From assembly GCA_003520365.1 (NCBI GenBank), contig DOUW01000247.1, forward strand, positions 1 through 8,655: 8,655 bases of DNA, in the 5' to 3' direction. Shown piece after piece: positions 1 to 7,895 of this stretch. Each line of letters begins with the position of its first letter. The first letter of the stretch is position 1. The position numbers and the translations under genes are program-made. The notes under the pieces were generated by a model. The model ran no database searches. It was given only the letters and a program-made list of their open reading frames with translations, and had not been told where the DNA came from. This stretch comes from Massilia sp. Lineage in GTDB: Bacteria > Pseudomonadota > Gammaproteobacteria > Burkholderiales > Burkholderiaceae_D.

Positions 1-1172
1 GGCAGTGCCCGGATCGCGTCGCGCTCGGCGCGCAGGTCATCGCTCGCGTTGACGCCGGCATCCCAGCCGAGGGCCACTACGTGGCCGCCCTCGACACTGC
101 GGCTGTACTTGCCGGTGCTGCTCGCGCCCTTCTGCCGCGTATCGGCCCGCACGCTGCCGTTCGTGGCGGGACGCCCCAGGCTGTCGGCGCCGACGCGCCG
201 CTCCAGGGATTTGCTGCGCTTGCCCTCGACGCCGATCCTGGTCTCGAGTTTCGCGCCGGATGCCAGGGCATGGGTCCAGCGCAGGTCGGACTTGAGCATC
301 CTGTCGTCGATCTCGCCGAAGGTATGCAGGTCCGGCACCGGCGGCGCCGCGCCGGTCGCGGTGCTCACCAGCGCATGTCCATGGTTGCGAAAGCCGCTGC
401 CGTTGGCCAGGGTCTCCCAGGCGAGCGTGTCGCCGTTCTCCAGCGTCCAGCTGAAGCGCGGTTCCAGGTTCAGGCGGTTCATGCGCCCTTGTTCCCGCAG
501 CAGCGTGGTCCTGCGCAGGTCCACCACGCCGTCCGGCCGCGTATTGCGCTCGCTGCCGGTCGACTTGCGTGCAAGCGCGTCGTGGTTGCCGCTGGCCGTA
601 AACGACCACGAGGAGCGCTCTCCCCGGTCCGCCAGCCGGGCGCTGAAGGTCGGTCCGCGGAACTCGCGCGACAACAGATAACCCGGCTTGAGCTCGCGCT
701 CGCGCGCACGCACCTTCTTGCGCAGGACGATATTGATGGTGCCGGCCACCGACTCGGTCGGGAACTCGGCCATGGCGGCGCGCAGCACCTCGATGCGCTC
801 GATGCTCTCGGGCGCCAGGCTGTCGAGCGTAAACCCGGCCGGCGTGCGCTCGCCGTTCAGCAGGACCTGGGTGTAGCCCTCGCCCAGGCCGCGCATCCTG
901 ACCTGCGCCTGGCGTCCGGCGCCGACCGTCACCGTCACGCCCGGAATGCGCTTGAACAGGTCGAACACGCTGGTGTCGGCGTAGCGTTCGATCTCCTCGC
1001 GGCCGAGCACGAAGCGCGCGGCGGTGTCGGCGCGCCGCGGGTCATGGCGCGCCGCGCCGCCCCTGACTTCGACCCGGGCGACGGGCTCCGCCGGCTCCGA
1101 CTGCTGGGCCAGCGCCGGGACGGGCAAGCCCGCGACCAGGAACAGCAGGTGACAACGATGCAGCAACGCCAT
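1..1172 (-). CDS. TonB-dependent outer-membrane receptor, N-terminal 390 residues (runs off the window)
   Basis: Receptors of this family are outer-membrane beta-barrels that import a ligand (ferric siderophore, heme, cobalamin or glycan) using energy from TonB-ExbBD. Reading leftward from ATG 1172 gives 390 open codons with no stop. Residues 1-22 form a signal peptide ending in PALA before QQ. VARVEV (31-36) could be a TonB box. Residues about 50-155 match a plug domain: DLFKRIPGV (71-79), QVRMRGLGEGYTQVLLNGER (90-109), ESIERIEVLRA (122-132) and AGTINIVLRK (143-152). The remainder has the alternating polar/aromatic pattern of barrel strands (SSWSFTASG, LNLEPRFSWTLENG). The start is supported by GGAGG at 1179-1183, 6 nt from the ATG. 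The gene follows prfC on the same strand but a terminator separates them and it has its own candidate promoter, so it is probably transcribed independently. The ligand cannot be told from this part. The family call is firm; the C-terminal barrel is not visible. Confidence 0.93.
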   Translation of the reverse strand, partial: MALLHRCHLLFLVAGLPVPALAQQSEPAEPVARVEVRGGAARHDPRRADTAARFVLGREEIERYADTSVFDLFKRIPGVTVTVGAGRQAQVRMRGLGEGYTQVLLNGERTPAGFTLDSLAPESIERIEVLRAAMAEFPTESVAGTINIVLRKKVRARERELKPGYLLSREFRGPTFSARLADRGERSSWSFTASGNHDALARKSTGSERNTRPDGVVDLRRTTLLREQGRMNRLNLEPRFSWTLENGDTLAWETLANGSGFRNHGHALVSTATGAAPPVPDLHTFGEIDDRMLKSDLRWTHALASGAKLETRIGVEGKRSKSLERRVGADSLGRPATNGSVRADTRQKGASSTGKYSRSVEGGHVVALGWDAGVNASDDLRAERDAIRAL

Positions 1173-1188
1173 ACTCCACCTCCGAAAG

Positions 1189-1215
1189 TAGTTATTCTCT
1201 TATTATGAATAACTA
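1189..1215. promoter_or_regulatory. Perfect 9-bp inverted repeat at the receptor promoter (candidate operator)
   Basis: TAGTTATTC (1189-1197) and GAATAACTA (1207-1215) are exact reverse complements separated by 9 bases. The right arm overlaps the candidate -10 box of the receptor promoter (1212-1217), and the repeat covers the expected transcription start near 1205. That is where a repressor dimer would block initiation. In RNA it could also form an AU-rich hairpin just ahead of the ribosome binding site. It is AT-rich like Fur sites, but I do not see a convincing match to the Fur consensus (GATAATGATAATCATTATC). The repeat is seen directly; the operator role is inferred. Confidence 0.5.
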
Positions 1216-1241
1216 TATGCCAGAACGCGGCAATCTGTAAA
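1212..1241 (-). promoter_or_regulatory. Candidate sigma-70 promoter of the TonB-dependent receptor gene
   Basis: On the minus strand TTTACA (1241-1236, 5 of 6 to TTGACA) is followed after 18 bases by TATAGT (1217-1212, 5 of 6 to TATAAT). Transcription would begin near 1205, giving a leader of roughly 33 nt that contains the GGAGG ribosome binding site at 1183-1179. A weaker pair farther upstream on the same strand (TTGATT, then TATATT 16 bases on, in the AT-rich patch about 1275-1305) is an alternative. This is consensus matching only. Confidence 0.5.
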
Positions 1242-1265
1242 CTTTTTCGAGAACTTGAGATTGCC
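1229..1265. repeat. Perfect 8-bp inverted repeat bracketing the receptor -35 box
   Basis: GGCAATCT (1229-1236) and AGATTGCC (1258-1265) are exact reverse complements separated by 21 bases. The left arm touches the -35 hexamer (1236-1241), and the rest of the hexamer lies between the arms. The arms are unrelated in sequence to the repeat at 1189-1215, so if both are regulatory they would bind different proteins. The centre-to-centre spacing of the arms is 29 bp, close to three helical turns, which fits a looped or tetrameric regulator site but proves nothing. Confidence 0.35.
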
Positions 1266-1326
1266 ACATTCGAGCAATATAAATTACTCACGCATGGAAT
1301 CAAAGCACCAGCCGCAGTCACAGCGC

Positions 1327-1359
1327 AAAAAAAAACGGATCCACGATGTGGATCCGTTT
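1327..1359 (-). terminator. Rho-independent terminator of prfC
   Basis: On the minus strand AAACGGATCCAC (1359-1348), a 3-nt loop and GTGGATCCGTTT (1344-1333) form a perfect 12-bp stem. The stem runs into an unbroken tract of nine T residues (1335-1327), three of which belong to the stem. It begins 39 nt after the prfC stop codon. There is no matching T tract on the plus strand, so it acts for leftward transcription only. It should separate prfC from the downstream receptor gene. Confidence 0.93.
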
Positions 1360-1364
1360 CGCAG

Positions 1365-1390
1365 GAGCGGCCGGCGCCCGGCCGGCGCTC
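1365..1390. repeat. GC-rich direct repeat and hairpin just after prfC
   Basis: The 10-mer CGGCCGGCGC occurs at 1368-1377 and again at 1379-1388, so the two copies are offset by 11 bases. The block can also fold: GAGCG (1365-1369) pairs with CGCTC (1386-1390), or GGCCG (1369-1373) with CGGCC (1379-1383). It lies between the prfC stop codon and the terminator, in the transcribed 3' untranslated part. It may stabilise the mRNA end or simply reflect GC-rich low complexity. Confidence 0.35.
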
Positions 1391-1398
1391 TTGCCGTA

Positions 1399-3078
1399 TC
1401 AGTCCAGCTTGGCCGCGTGCTCGCGGGTCGCGTGGAAAGTCAGCTTCGGCCAGCGTTCCTGGGTCAGGCGCAGGTTGACACCCGAGGTCGCCAGGAAGGC
1501 CATGTTGCCGGCGGCATCGTAGGCGACCTGGTGGCCGAGCTGGTTTTCGAAGTCGGCCAGCGCCTTCTTGTCGTCGCTCGACACCCAGCGCGCGCTGCTG
1601 ATGCTGGAAGACTCGAATACGGCGTCCACGCCGTATTCATTCAACAGGCGGCTCGCCACCACCTCGAACTGCAGCACGCCGACCGCGCCCAGGATCAGGT
1701 CCGAGCCCAGCACCGGCTTGAACACCTGGACCGCGCCTTCCTCGCCCAGCTGCTGCAAGCCCTTGTGCAGCTGCTTCACCTTCAGGGGATTCCGGATGCG
1801 CACCGTGCGGAACAGGTCCGGGGCAAAATAAGGAATGCCGGTAAAGGTCAGCATCTCGCCTTCCGAGAAGCTGTCGCCGATCTGCATGTTGCCGTGGTTC
1901 GGCAGGCCGATGATGTCGCCCGCATACGCTTCCTCGACCTGTTCGCGGCTCGATGCCATGAAGGTCACGACCGACGACAGCTTGACTTCGCGCCCCAAAC
2001 GCAGGTGCTTGACCTTCATGCCCTTCTCGAAGCGGCCCGAGCACACGCGCAGGAAAGCGATGCGGTCGCGGTGGGCCGGGTCCATGTTGGCCTGGATCTT
2101 GAAGACGAAGCCCGAGAACTTCGGCTCTTCCGGCTTCACGGCGCGCACGGTGGCGTCGCGCTCGCGCGGGCCCGGGGCCCAGTCGACCAGCGCCGACAGG
2201 ATCTCGCGCACGCCGAAGTTGTTGATCGCCGAACCGAAGAACACCGGGGTCTGCACGCCCGACAGGAAGCGCTCCAGGTCGAAGGGATGCGAGGCGCCGT
2301 GCACCAGCTCCACTTCCATCTTGAGCTGCTCGATCTCGAGCGGGAACATCTCGGCCAGCTTCGGGTTGTCGATGCCCTTGACGATTTCGAAGGCGCCGTC
2401 GGCCTTTTCCTCGCCGGCCTTGAACAGCATGATCGTATCGTTCAGCAGGTGGTACACGCCGCGGAAGTTCTTGCCCATGCCGATCGGCCAGGTCACCGGC
2501 GCGCACTCGATCTTCAGCACCGATTCCAGCTCGTCGAGCAGCTCGAGCGGGTCGCGGGTTTCGCGGTCGAGCTTGTTCATGAAGGTGACGATCGGGGTGT
2601 TGCGCATGCGGCAGACCTCGAGCAGCTTGATCGTCTGCTCTTCCACGCCCTTGGCGGCGTCGATCACCATCAGCGCCGAGTCGACCGCGGTCAGCACGCG
2701 GTAGGTGTCTTCCGAGAAGTCCTGGTGGCCCGGCGTGTCGAGCAGGTTGATCACGTGGTCGCGGAACTCGAACTGCATCACCGAGGACGCGACCGAGATG
2801 CCGCGCTGCTTCTCGATGTCCATCCAGTCGGAGGTCGCATGGCGGCCGCTCTTGCGGCCCTTGACGGTGCCGGCGAGCTGGATCGCGCCCGAGAACAGCA
2901 GCAGCTTCTCGGTCAGGGTGGTTTTACCGGCGTCCGGGTGGGAGATGATGCCGAAGGTGCGGCGGCGCGCGACTTCGCGAGAAATAAGAGCCGGCTGGCG
3001 TGTCGCCGCTGACGCGGCCCCACTGGCCGCCTCGGCGCCTGCGCCGTCCGTGGCAAGGATGTCAAGTTCGTTGGACAT
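1399..3078 (-). CDS. prfC: Peptide chain release factor 3 (RF3), class II release factor GTPase
   Basis: RF3 is a cytoplasmic translational GTPase that recycles RF1 and RF2 from the ribosome after peptide release. The 559-residue product has the GTPase motifs in order: G1 SHPDAGKT (46-53), G2 GIS (93-95) after EKQR, G3 DTPGH (114-118) and G4 NKLD (168-171). It then shows the conserved RF3 stretches [46 protein letters not shown] and GAVQVF, and ends in [10 protein letters not shown]. coli RF3 has 529 residues. The surplus is mainly a 26-residue Ala/Gly/Glu-rich N-terminal extension before REVARRR. No in-frame ATG, GTG or TTG lies between this ATG and the conserved core, and none nearby upstream, so the start is forced although no good Shine-Dalgarno is visible. 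The gene is 109 nt after pilY1, has its own terminator and is probably an independent unit. Identification is certain. Confidence 0.98.
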   Translation of the reverse strand: MSNELDILATDGAGAEAASGAASAATRQPALISREVARRRTFGIISHPDAGKTTLTEKLLLFSGAIQLAGTVKGRKSGRHATSDWMDIEKQRGISVASSVMQFEFRDHVINLLDTPGHQDFSEDTYRVLTAVDSALMVIDAAKGVEEQTIKLLEVCRMRNTPIVTFMNKLDRETRDPLELLDELESVLKIECAPVTWPIGMGKNFRGVYHLLNDTIMLFKAGEEKADGAFEIVKGIDNPKLAEMFPLEIEQLKMEVELVHGASHPFDLERFLSGVQTPVFFGSAINNFGVREILSALVDWAPGPRERDATVRAVKPEEPKFSGFVFKIQANMDPAHRDRIAFLRVCSGRFEKGMKVKHLRLGREVKLSSVVTFMASSREQVEEAYAGDIIGLPNHGNMQIGDSFSEGEMLTFTGIPYFAPDLFRTVRIRNPLKVKQLHKGLQQLGEEGAVQVFKPVLGSDLILGAVGVLQFEVVASRLLNEYGVDAVFESSSISSARWVSSDDKKALADFENQLGHQVAYDAAGNMAFLATSGVNLRLTQERWPKLTFHATREHAAKLD

Positions 3079-3115
3079 AGTCGAGCCCCAATGGCCCCAA
3101 TGAAGAAAACCCTCG

Positions 3116-3146
3116 ATTTTACCGATTCCGGGGCGGATCGTGTGAA
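3116..3146 (-). promoter_or_regulatory. Weak candidate promoter for prfC
   Basis: On the minus strand TTCACA (3146-3141, 5 of 6 to TTGACA) and TAAAAT (3121-3116, 5 of 6 to TATAAT) are 19 bases apart, longer than the ideal 17. They lie between the hairpin after pilY1 and the prfC start, giving a leader of about 30 nt. This is the only plausible promoter I see in the 109-nt gap. Without it prfC would depend on read-through from the pilus operon. Confidence 0.3.
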
Positions 3147-3151
3147 ATGAA

Positions 3152-3183
3152 TGGGGTGCGGAGCCAGCGGCCAGTGCACCCCA
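3152..3183 (-). terminator. Possible terminator of the pilWXY1 operon
   Basis: TGGGGTGC (3152-3159) and GCACCCCA (3176-3183) form a perfect 8-bp GC-rich stem with a 16-nt loop that can pair further inside. It starts 5 nt after the pilY1 stop. On the minus strand the stem is followed by the moderately T-rich ATTCATTTC, not a clean T tract. It could be a weak rho-independent terminator or a 3' stabilising hairpin. Confidence 0.45.
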
Positions 3184-3187
3184 CGTG

Positions 3188-6100
3188 TTATTCCCGCACC
3201 CGGCGCCAGCCGGCGCGCGAGGCGCCCTCCGACTCGGCCGGGGCCACGCCCGAGGTGATGGTGTTGCCGTCGGCCGTGGTGGTGATCATCTTCAGCGCGC
3301 CGGACGGCAGGCGCACGATGATGAAGCCGACCGCCGCCGAGGCATTCGACAGGGTCTGGCCGGCGATCGTGAAGCTCTGCCCGGTGCTGTCCTTGACGAC
3401 TTGGCCGAGCGGCTCGCCGGTGCAGACGTTGAGCTGGTAGACGTTGCTGGTGCCGCCCACCTTGCAGCTCGACGAGGAACTCGGCAGGTTGGTCACGATG
3501 TTCAGGCCGCCGGAGACGATCTTCGGATCCAGGTTCACGCGTTCGCCGTCGTTCAGGGCGAAGTCGACGTACCAGCCGTGCTGGGTCGAGAAATCGATCG
3601 CGGTGCCGCTGATCGAATAGGCGGTGCTGGTGCCGCTGATGCGGCGCAGGGTCTGCTGCGCCATCTTCGAGGCGCTGCGCCACTCGGCCGGCGGGATGCT
3701 CGCGCCCGCGTCCTTCAGCACGTAGGCGCTCTGGACCTCGGTGTTGCCGATGTCGACCTGGTCGAGCAGGCGGCCGGTGCCGAAGGCCACCACGCGTTCG
3801 AGCCTGGTGCTCTGGCTGCCGTCCTCGGCCACGCTGGCGACCTGGCACATCGTCACGTCCGGGCGCGTGGTGACCGGCTGGCCGCCGCCGCTGCCGCCCA
3901 TCCTCAGCACCGTCGGGTTGCCCTTGGTGGTGAAGTCGAAGCGCCACATATAGCCGTCGTTGTCGCCGCCGTAGACATGGGTCACCAGCGGGTCGGTGTT
4001 CGGATTGCTGCTGATCGCCGTGATGCGGGCGAAGCCGGACGGGGTCTGGACGTAGTTGCGGTCGGCGGCGGTCACGGGGGTCGCGGTCTTCGACAGCACG
4101 CGGCCGGTGGCGATGTCGACCACGTACAGGATGCCCCTGCCGTTGCCGCCACTGACGCCGTCGCTGCCGGGGATGTTGTTGTAGCCCGAAGTCAGGAACA
4201 CCACCCAGTGCTCGGCGTTCGCGGCGTCCTTCCAGGTGCCGAACTGGGGATTGCCGAACGAGAGGCCGATGTCGGCGTCGTAGTTGATGCCGCTGCACAC
4301 CGCGGCATCGGCGCACAGTTCCCACAGCGCCTTCGGGTTGTCGGGATCGGTGACGTCGAGCGCGTAGTAGCCGCGTCCGCCCGCGTTCAGGCCGGCCACC
4401 AGCACGCTGCGCCACTCGCCGCCGATCATCACGTCGGCCACCTCGGGCGAACCGTCGGTGGTGAACTGGTGGGCCGTGCCGTAGGTCGTGCTGGCCTGCT
4501 TGTACAGCTTCTTCATCGTGATGCGCGGCGCGTAGGCCCAGATCTCCTCGCCGGTGCCGGCGTCGAAGGCATGCAGCATGCCGTCGTTGGCGGCGACAAA
4601 CACGGTCGGCTGGCGGCTCGCGTTGTCCAGCTTGTACTGGTTGTAGCCGTTGCGCGTATAGGCCTTGCGCGGCTCGCGCAGGTAGGCCGGCTTGGACGAG
4701 GCGATATCGCCCAGCACGATCGGCAGCGGCGCCGCGAGGCCGGCCGGGATCGTCGGCGTCTGCGAGTAGGCGCGCAGCACCGTGTCGTTGGCGTGCTGCT
4801 GCTGGCCGCGCAGCCAGTTGACGATGTTGGCGCCGTCGTTGACGATGGCGCGGCCCGCGTCCGACAGGGTGGCGCACTGGGCCAGGCCGTTGCACTTCTC
4901 CTTGAACCAGCCCTGCTCGAGCTCGGTCATGACCGAGAAGTCGAAGTCTTTCATGCCGTCGCTGCTGTCCGGGCGATTCGGATCGGTGCCGGCCATCAGG
5001 ATGCGGCGCGTGTCGGTATCGGGACCGACCTTGCGCCCGACAGTCTCCGACGAGTTCCAGCTGACGTCCTTGCCGACGATGCCGGTGACGGTGTCGATCT
5101 TCTTGTCCGACAGCTCGCCGTACCAGCGCACCGTGGTGAAGGTGGCCGAGAAGATGTCGTTGTCCTGCTGCGAGATGTTCGGGGTCGAGGTCGCCGCCGC
5201 GGCCGCCGCACCAATCTTCACCTCGATGTTCGAGAGCGCCGCGCGCAGGCCGTCGATGACCTGCAGCGGGTCGGAGGCGCTGAAGTACTTGCCGTGGCCG
5301 TTGATGGCGGCGTGCCACAGGTCGTCCACGCGCGACTGGTAGGCCGCGCCGCCGTCGGAGACGTCGGTGTAGGGGTTCGGCCAGACGTAGGGGCCGTTGT
5401 TGTTCCACGGGCAGCCGGTGGTCACGCCGGTGATCAGCTTGTAGAAGTCGCTGCCGGGCTTGGGCGCGGTGTCGTACTTGTCGTCGTAGGTCATGATGCC
5501 GTCCACGCCCAGGCCGAGTGCGTAGGTATTCATGTGCAGGCGGGTGTTCTCGCCGGCGGCGGCGGCCACCAGGCCGTCCGGCGCGTTCCAGTCCTCGAGC
5601 TCGTCGCGCAGCGAAGCCACGCCGTCGTTCGAGCCGCCGTTGTACCAGTACAGGGCGACGTCGGCCAGCGAGTTGGCGGCCTGGTTGCTGGGGTCGACGC
5701 AGCCCTTGGCGCGCGAACAGAAGCGCGCGGCGCTCTCGACGTTGTCGTTGCTGACCACGCCGTCGGCGGCGCCGCCGTTCCAGTAGCCGTCGGTGGTGAC
5801 GAAGGTGAAGTTTTGCTGGCAGGGGAACTGCACCACCTCGCTGCCGGCCGCGTATTTGTAGGGCGAGCGGTTGGCGTACATCTTGCCCACCGCATGCAGG
5901 GCCTGGCGCACCGGGGTCGAGCCGCTCGGGCTCATGCCGTAGAGCGCGCTGTACCAGGCGCTGCGGTCGGTGCCGGTGAACGGTTTCGGCGGCTGGCGGA
6001 TCGTGCCCTGGGCGGCGGCGGTCGAGAGCGAGACGATGCCGACGTTGTAGTTGTCGGCGATCGGCTGGAAGGCCTGGCCGACCGCGGTCTTCATCATCTG

Positions 6101-7840
6101 GTTGCGCGTCTTGTAATAGGCGTACCAGTTGGCGAAGTTGGTCATCTCCTCGGCGTAGGTGCAGGTGGCGCCGACGCAGTCGGTGCGCTTGAGGTCCTTC
6201 GGATAGCTGTTGCGGGTCGAGACGATGTCGGTGCGCACGAACACCGAGGCGCCCAGCGGCGTGACCTCGGTCGGGACGCCGTCGCTGACGCCGGCGCTGG
6301 CGCCGAAGCTCAGGTTGGGATCGCGGCTGCTGCCGTTGTTCGAGAGCGAGCCGAGCGCGATGTTGGCGCCGATCATGCCCATGTCGCCGGTCACCAGGCA
6401 GACTGTCGAGCTGTTGGCGGCGGAGCAGATCGGGCCGGCGGTGTTGGCGCTCGTGCCGCCGATGTAGGCGGTGACGCCCTTGGTGGTGCCGATCTTGTTC
6501 TTGATCTGGGTCGCGACCGAGGAGCTCGATGAACGCAGGTCCAGGCTCAGCGAGCTGGAGAACAGCGATACGCCGCCCAGGCTGACGCCGCCCAGGACCT
6601 GCTTCTTCGAGCTGTTGGCGGTGCCGCTGACGCTCAGCAGCGCGGTGACGCGGGTCCCGGAGTTGACGATCAGGTCGCGCCCGGAGCGGCTGCCGTCGTT
6701 GACCAGGCTGCAGGCATTGGTCCCGACCGTCTTGCCGGTGTTGCCGGCCGGGCAGCTGATCGGCACCACGGCCACGATGTTGCTGGCCTCGAGGCTGATG
6801 CCGAAGCTCGAGCAGGCCGGCACGCCGCCGGTCGCGGTGCGCAGGCAGGCGGTGTACTGGTTGGCCAGCCCGCTCTTGGCGATGATCGAGGCCGCCAGCG
6901 CGGCGGCGACGGCATTGCGCCTGGCGCTGGTGTCGGTGCCGTTGGCGGCGGTGACCGCGGTGTTGGTGAGGGTGAAGGTGCCGTTCGGCTCGACCACCTG
7001 CACGCTGCTGATGGTCATCGAGTTGGTGGTCGACGAGGCGCCGATGGTGATGGTGCCGAACCAGTCAGGGTTGCGGTTCGGGTCGGAGTAGCGCGGGTAT
7101 TTGTAGTTGCCGACGTACTTGGCCTGGCAGTTGGTCAGCGCGCGGTCGCTGCAGAAGCGCACCCGGGCCGGTTCCGGGTAGCCGGCCGGCGCGGCGGCGC
7201 CCACTGCCGTTACGCGGCAGTTGGTGAGCGTGGTGTCGGTGCAGTACTCGGCGACGTTGATCGTATAGTAGTAGGGGTTGGCGGCGAAGTACTCGGCCGT
7301 ATAGCGGCTGTCGTTCGGATAGGTGTAGCCGGAAGTGTTGTAGCCGCAGCTCGATCCATCGCACCAACGCAGGTCCGGGAAGCCCCCGACCAGGTCGGTG
7401 GTGTCGACGTTGCGGCCCAGCAGGTCGGTCTTGTCGACGTTGAAGGGGTCGGTCTTCACCGCGGTCCAGCTGCCGGTGGCGGCTGCGTCCTGCGATGGGT
7501 AGGAGCTTCCGTCCGCCTTTACCGGCGGCAGGTAGCGCACCTTCGGGTTGTAGTACTGGCGGTTGAAGTCGGGGCTCATGTAGGGCGGATCGCCCGGACG
7601 GCAGGCGCGGATGCCGTTGGCCATGGTCGCGCGCGCGCGGCAGCTGCTGGTGTCGTTCACGTAGTCCGGCGTGTACGTGCTGGTCATCGAACCCGAGTTG
7701 TCGTACAGGAGCATCAGGTTCGGCTTGACCGTGCCGGTGCCGCTGATGTTCAGCAGCGGCACCTGGGCGATGCTGGTGGGCGCCGCCTGGACCAGCGGGG
7801 CCAGGAGGGCCAGGACTAACAGGGAAAACAGGCGATTCAT
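3188..7840 (-). CDS. pilY1: PilY1/PilC-type type IV pilus tip adhesin, unusually long (about 1550 residues)
   Basis: PilY1 proteins are secreted, sit at the type IV pilus tip on the minor pilins, and act in pilus extension, adhesion and surface sensing. Residues 1-19 are a signal peptide (MNRLFSLL...LVQA). A vWA metal site DNSGS is at 47-51 (D47, S49, S51). The rest of the vWA-like part appears only at about 597-695 ([33 protein letters not shown]), so roughly 500 residues are inserted. The C-terminal half is the PilC-type beta-propeller (about 1040-1390), with blade-like motifs [48 protein letters not shown] and [14 protein letters not shown]. aeruginosa PilY1 is about 1160 residues; the surplus is mostly the N-terminal insertion. 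I chose ATG 7840 because GGA lies 7 nt upstream and the signal peptide then starts MNRL. ATG 7852 (four more residues, MESR) has no usable Shine-Dalgarno but cannot be excluded. It is last in the minor-pilin operon. The family call is firm; the ligand is unknown. Confidence 0.95.
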   Translation of the reverse strand: MNRLFSLLVLALLAPLVQAAPTSIAQVPLLNISGTGTVKPNLMLLYDNSGSMTSTYTPDYVNDTSSCRARATMANGIRACRPGDPPYMSPDFNRQYYNPKVRYLPPVKADGSSYPSQDAAATGSWTAVKTDPFNVDKTDLLGRNVDTTDLVGGFPDLRWCDGSSCGYNTSGYTYPNDSRYTAEYFAANPYYYTINVAEYCTDTTLTNCRVTAVGAAAPAGYPEPARVRFCSDRALTNCQAKYVGNYKYPRYSDPNRNPDWFGTITIGASSTTNSMTISSVQVVEPNGTFTLTNTAVTAANGTDTSARRNAVAAALAASIIAKSGLANQYTACLRTATGGVPACSSFGISLEASNIVAVVPISCPAGNTGKTVGTNACSLVNDGSRSGRDLIVNSGTRVTALLSVSGTANSSKKQVLGGVSLGGVSLFSSSLSLDLRSSSSSVATQIKNKIGTTKGVTAYIGGTSANTAGPICSAANSSTVCLVTGDMGMIGANIALGSLSNNGSSRDPNLSFGASAGVSDGVPTEVTPLGASVFVRTDIVSTRNSYPKDLKRTDCVGATCTYAEEMTNFANWYAYYKTRNQMMKTAVGQAFQPIADNYNVGIVSLSTAAAQGTIRQPPKPFTGTDRSAWYSALYGMSPSGSTPVRQALHAVGKMYANRSPYKYAAGSEVVQFPCQQNFTFVTTDGYWNGGAADGVVSNDNVESAARFCSRAKGCVDPSNQAANSLADVALYWYNGGSNDGVASLRDELEDWNAPDGLVAAAAGENTRLHMNTYALGLGVDGIMTYDDKYDTAPKPGSDFYKLITGVTTGCPWNNNGPYVWPNPYTDVSDGGAAYQSRVDDLWHAAINGHGKYFSASDPLQVIDGLRAALSNIEVKIGAAAAAATSTPNISQQDNDIFSATFTTVRWYGELSDKKIDTVTGIVGKDVSWNSSETVGRKVGPDTDTRRILMAGTDPNRPDSSDGMKDFDFSVMTELEQGWFKEKCNGLAQCATLSDAGRAIVNDGANIVNWLRGQQQHANDTVLRAYSQTPTIPAGLAAPLPIVLGDIASSKPAYLREPRKAYTRNGYNQYKLDNASRQPTVFVAANDGMLHAFDAGTGEEIWAYAPRITMKKLYKQASTTYGTAHQFTTDGSPEVADVMIGGEWRSVLVAGLNAGGRGYYALDVTDPDNPKALWELCADAAVCSGINYDADIGLSFGNPQFGTWKDAANAEHWVVFLTSGYNNIPGSDGVSGGNGRGILYVVDIATGRVLSKTATPVTAADRNYVQTPSGFARITAISSNPNTDPLVTHVYGGDNDGYMWRFDFTTKGNPTVLRMGGSGGGQPVTTRPDVTMCQVASVAEDGSQSTRLERVVAFGTGRLLDQVDIGNTEVQSAYVLKDAGASIPPAEWRSASKMAQQTLRRISGTSTAYSISGTAIDFSTQHGWYVDFALNDGERVNLDPKIVSGGLNIVTNLPSSSSSCKVGGTSNVYQLNVCTGEPLGQVVKDSTGQSFTIAGQTLSNASAAVGFIIVRLPSGALKMITTTADGNTITSGVAPAESEGASRAGWRRVRE
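7127..7243 (-). repeat. Internal protein repeat in PilY1: C-[TS]-D-x-x-L-T-N-C, two copies
   Basis: Within the PilY1 insertion, [12 protein letters not shown] (Cys at 200 and 208) and [12 protein letters not shown] (Cys at 230 and 238) share the pattern aromatic-Cys-[Thr/Ser]-Asp-x-x-Leu-Thr-Asn-Cys. The copies are exactly 30 residues apart. Each copy has two cysteines eight positions apart, which in the periplasm or outside the cell could form a small disulfide-closed loop. The repeat is seen directly; the disulfide idea is inference. Confidence 0.7.
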
Positions 7841-7861
7841 GCGCGATTCCATTCTCGTTGA

Positions 7862-7877
7862 CCGGCCTGGCGGCCGG
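7862..7877. other. Hairpin in the pilX-pilY1 gap
   Basis: CCGGCC (7862-7867), loop TGGC and GGCCGG (7872-7877) form a perfect 6-bp GC stem. It lies 21 nt upstream of the preferred pilY1 start and 9 nt upstream of the alternative start. A second small stem, GCGGC (7890-7894) with GCCGC (7899-7903), surrounds the pilX stop codon. Such structure could lower PilY1 translation relative to PilX, or mark an mRNA processing point. No evidence beyond base pairing. Confidence 0.3.
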
Positions 7878-7895
7878 AATGTTCTTGCCGCGGCG

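Noticed and set aside
81..1208. A 375-codon open frame on the plus strand at the left edge
   Set aside because: It lies opposite the TonB-dependent receptor, whose minus-strand frame shows a signal peptide and plug motifs. The plus-strand product is low-complexity.
1189..1215. Fur box at the receptor promoter
   Set aside because: The palindrome is AT-rich and receptors are often Fur-controlled, but the arms do not fit the GATAAT-type hexamer pattern well enough to call it.
1294..1398. A possible small plus-strand gene starting ATGGAATCAAAG in the prfC-receptor gap
   Set aside because: Its codons are made of the prfC terminator stem and the GC-rich repeat after prfC, then continue antisense to prfC. 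No ribosome binding site is seen.
1255..3012. A 585-codon open frame on the plus strand opposite prfC
   Set aside because: It runs through the prfC terminator and is antisense to an unmistakable RF3. The composition (Arg, His, Ala, Val, Asp, Gln) shows no domain.
2913..5408. An 831-codon minus-strand frame overlapping pilY1 and prfC
   Set aside because: It is out of frame with both genes and gives an Arg/Gly/His-rich shadow product without recognisable domains.
3185..6532. A 1115-codon open frame on the plus strand opposite pilY1
   Set aside because: It is antisense to a gene with clear signal peptide, metal site and propeller motifs. Its product is a monotonous Ala/Arg/Gly/Val/His sequence without domains, typical of the reverse frame of GC-rich coding DNA.
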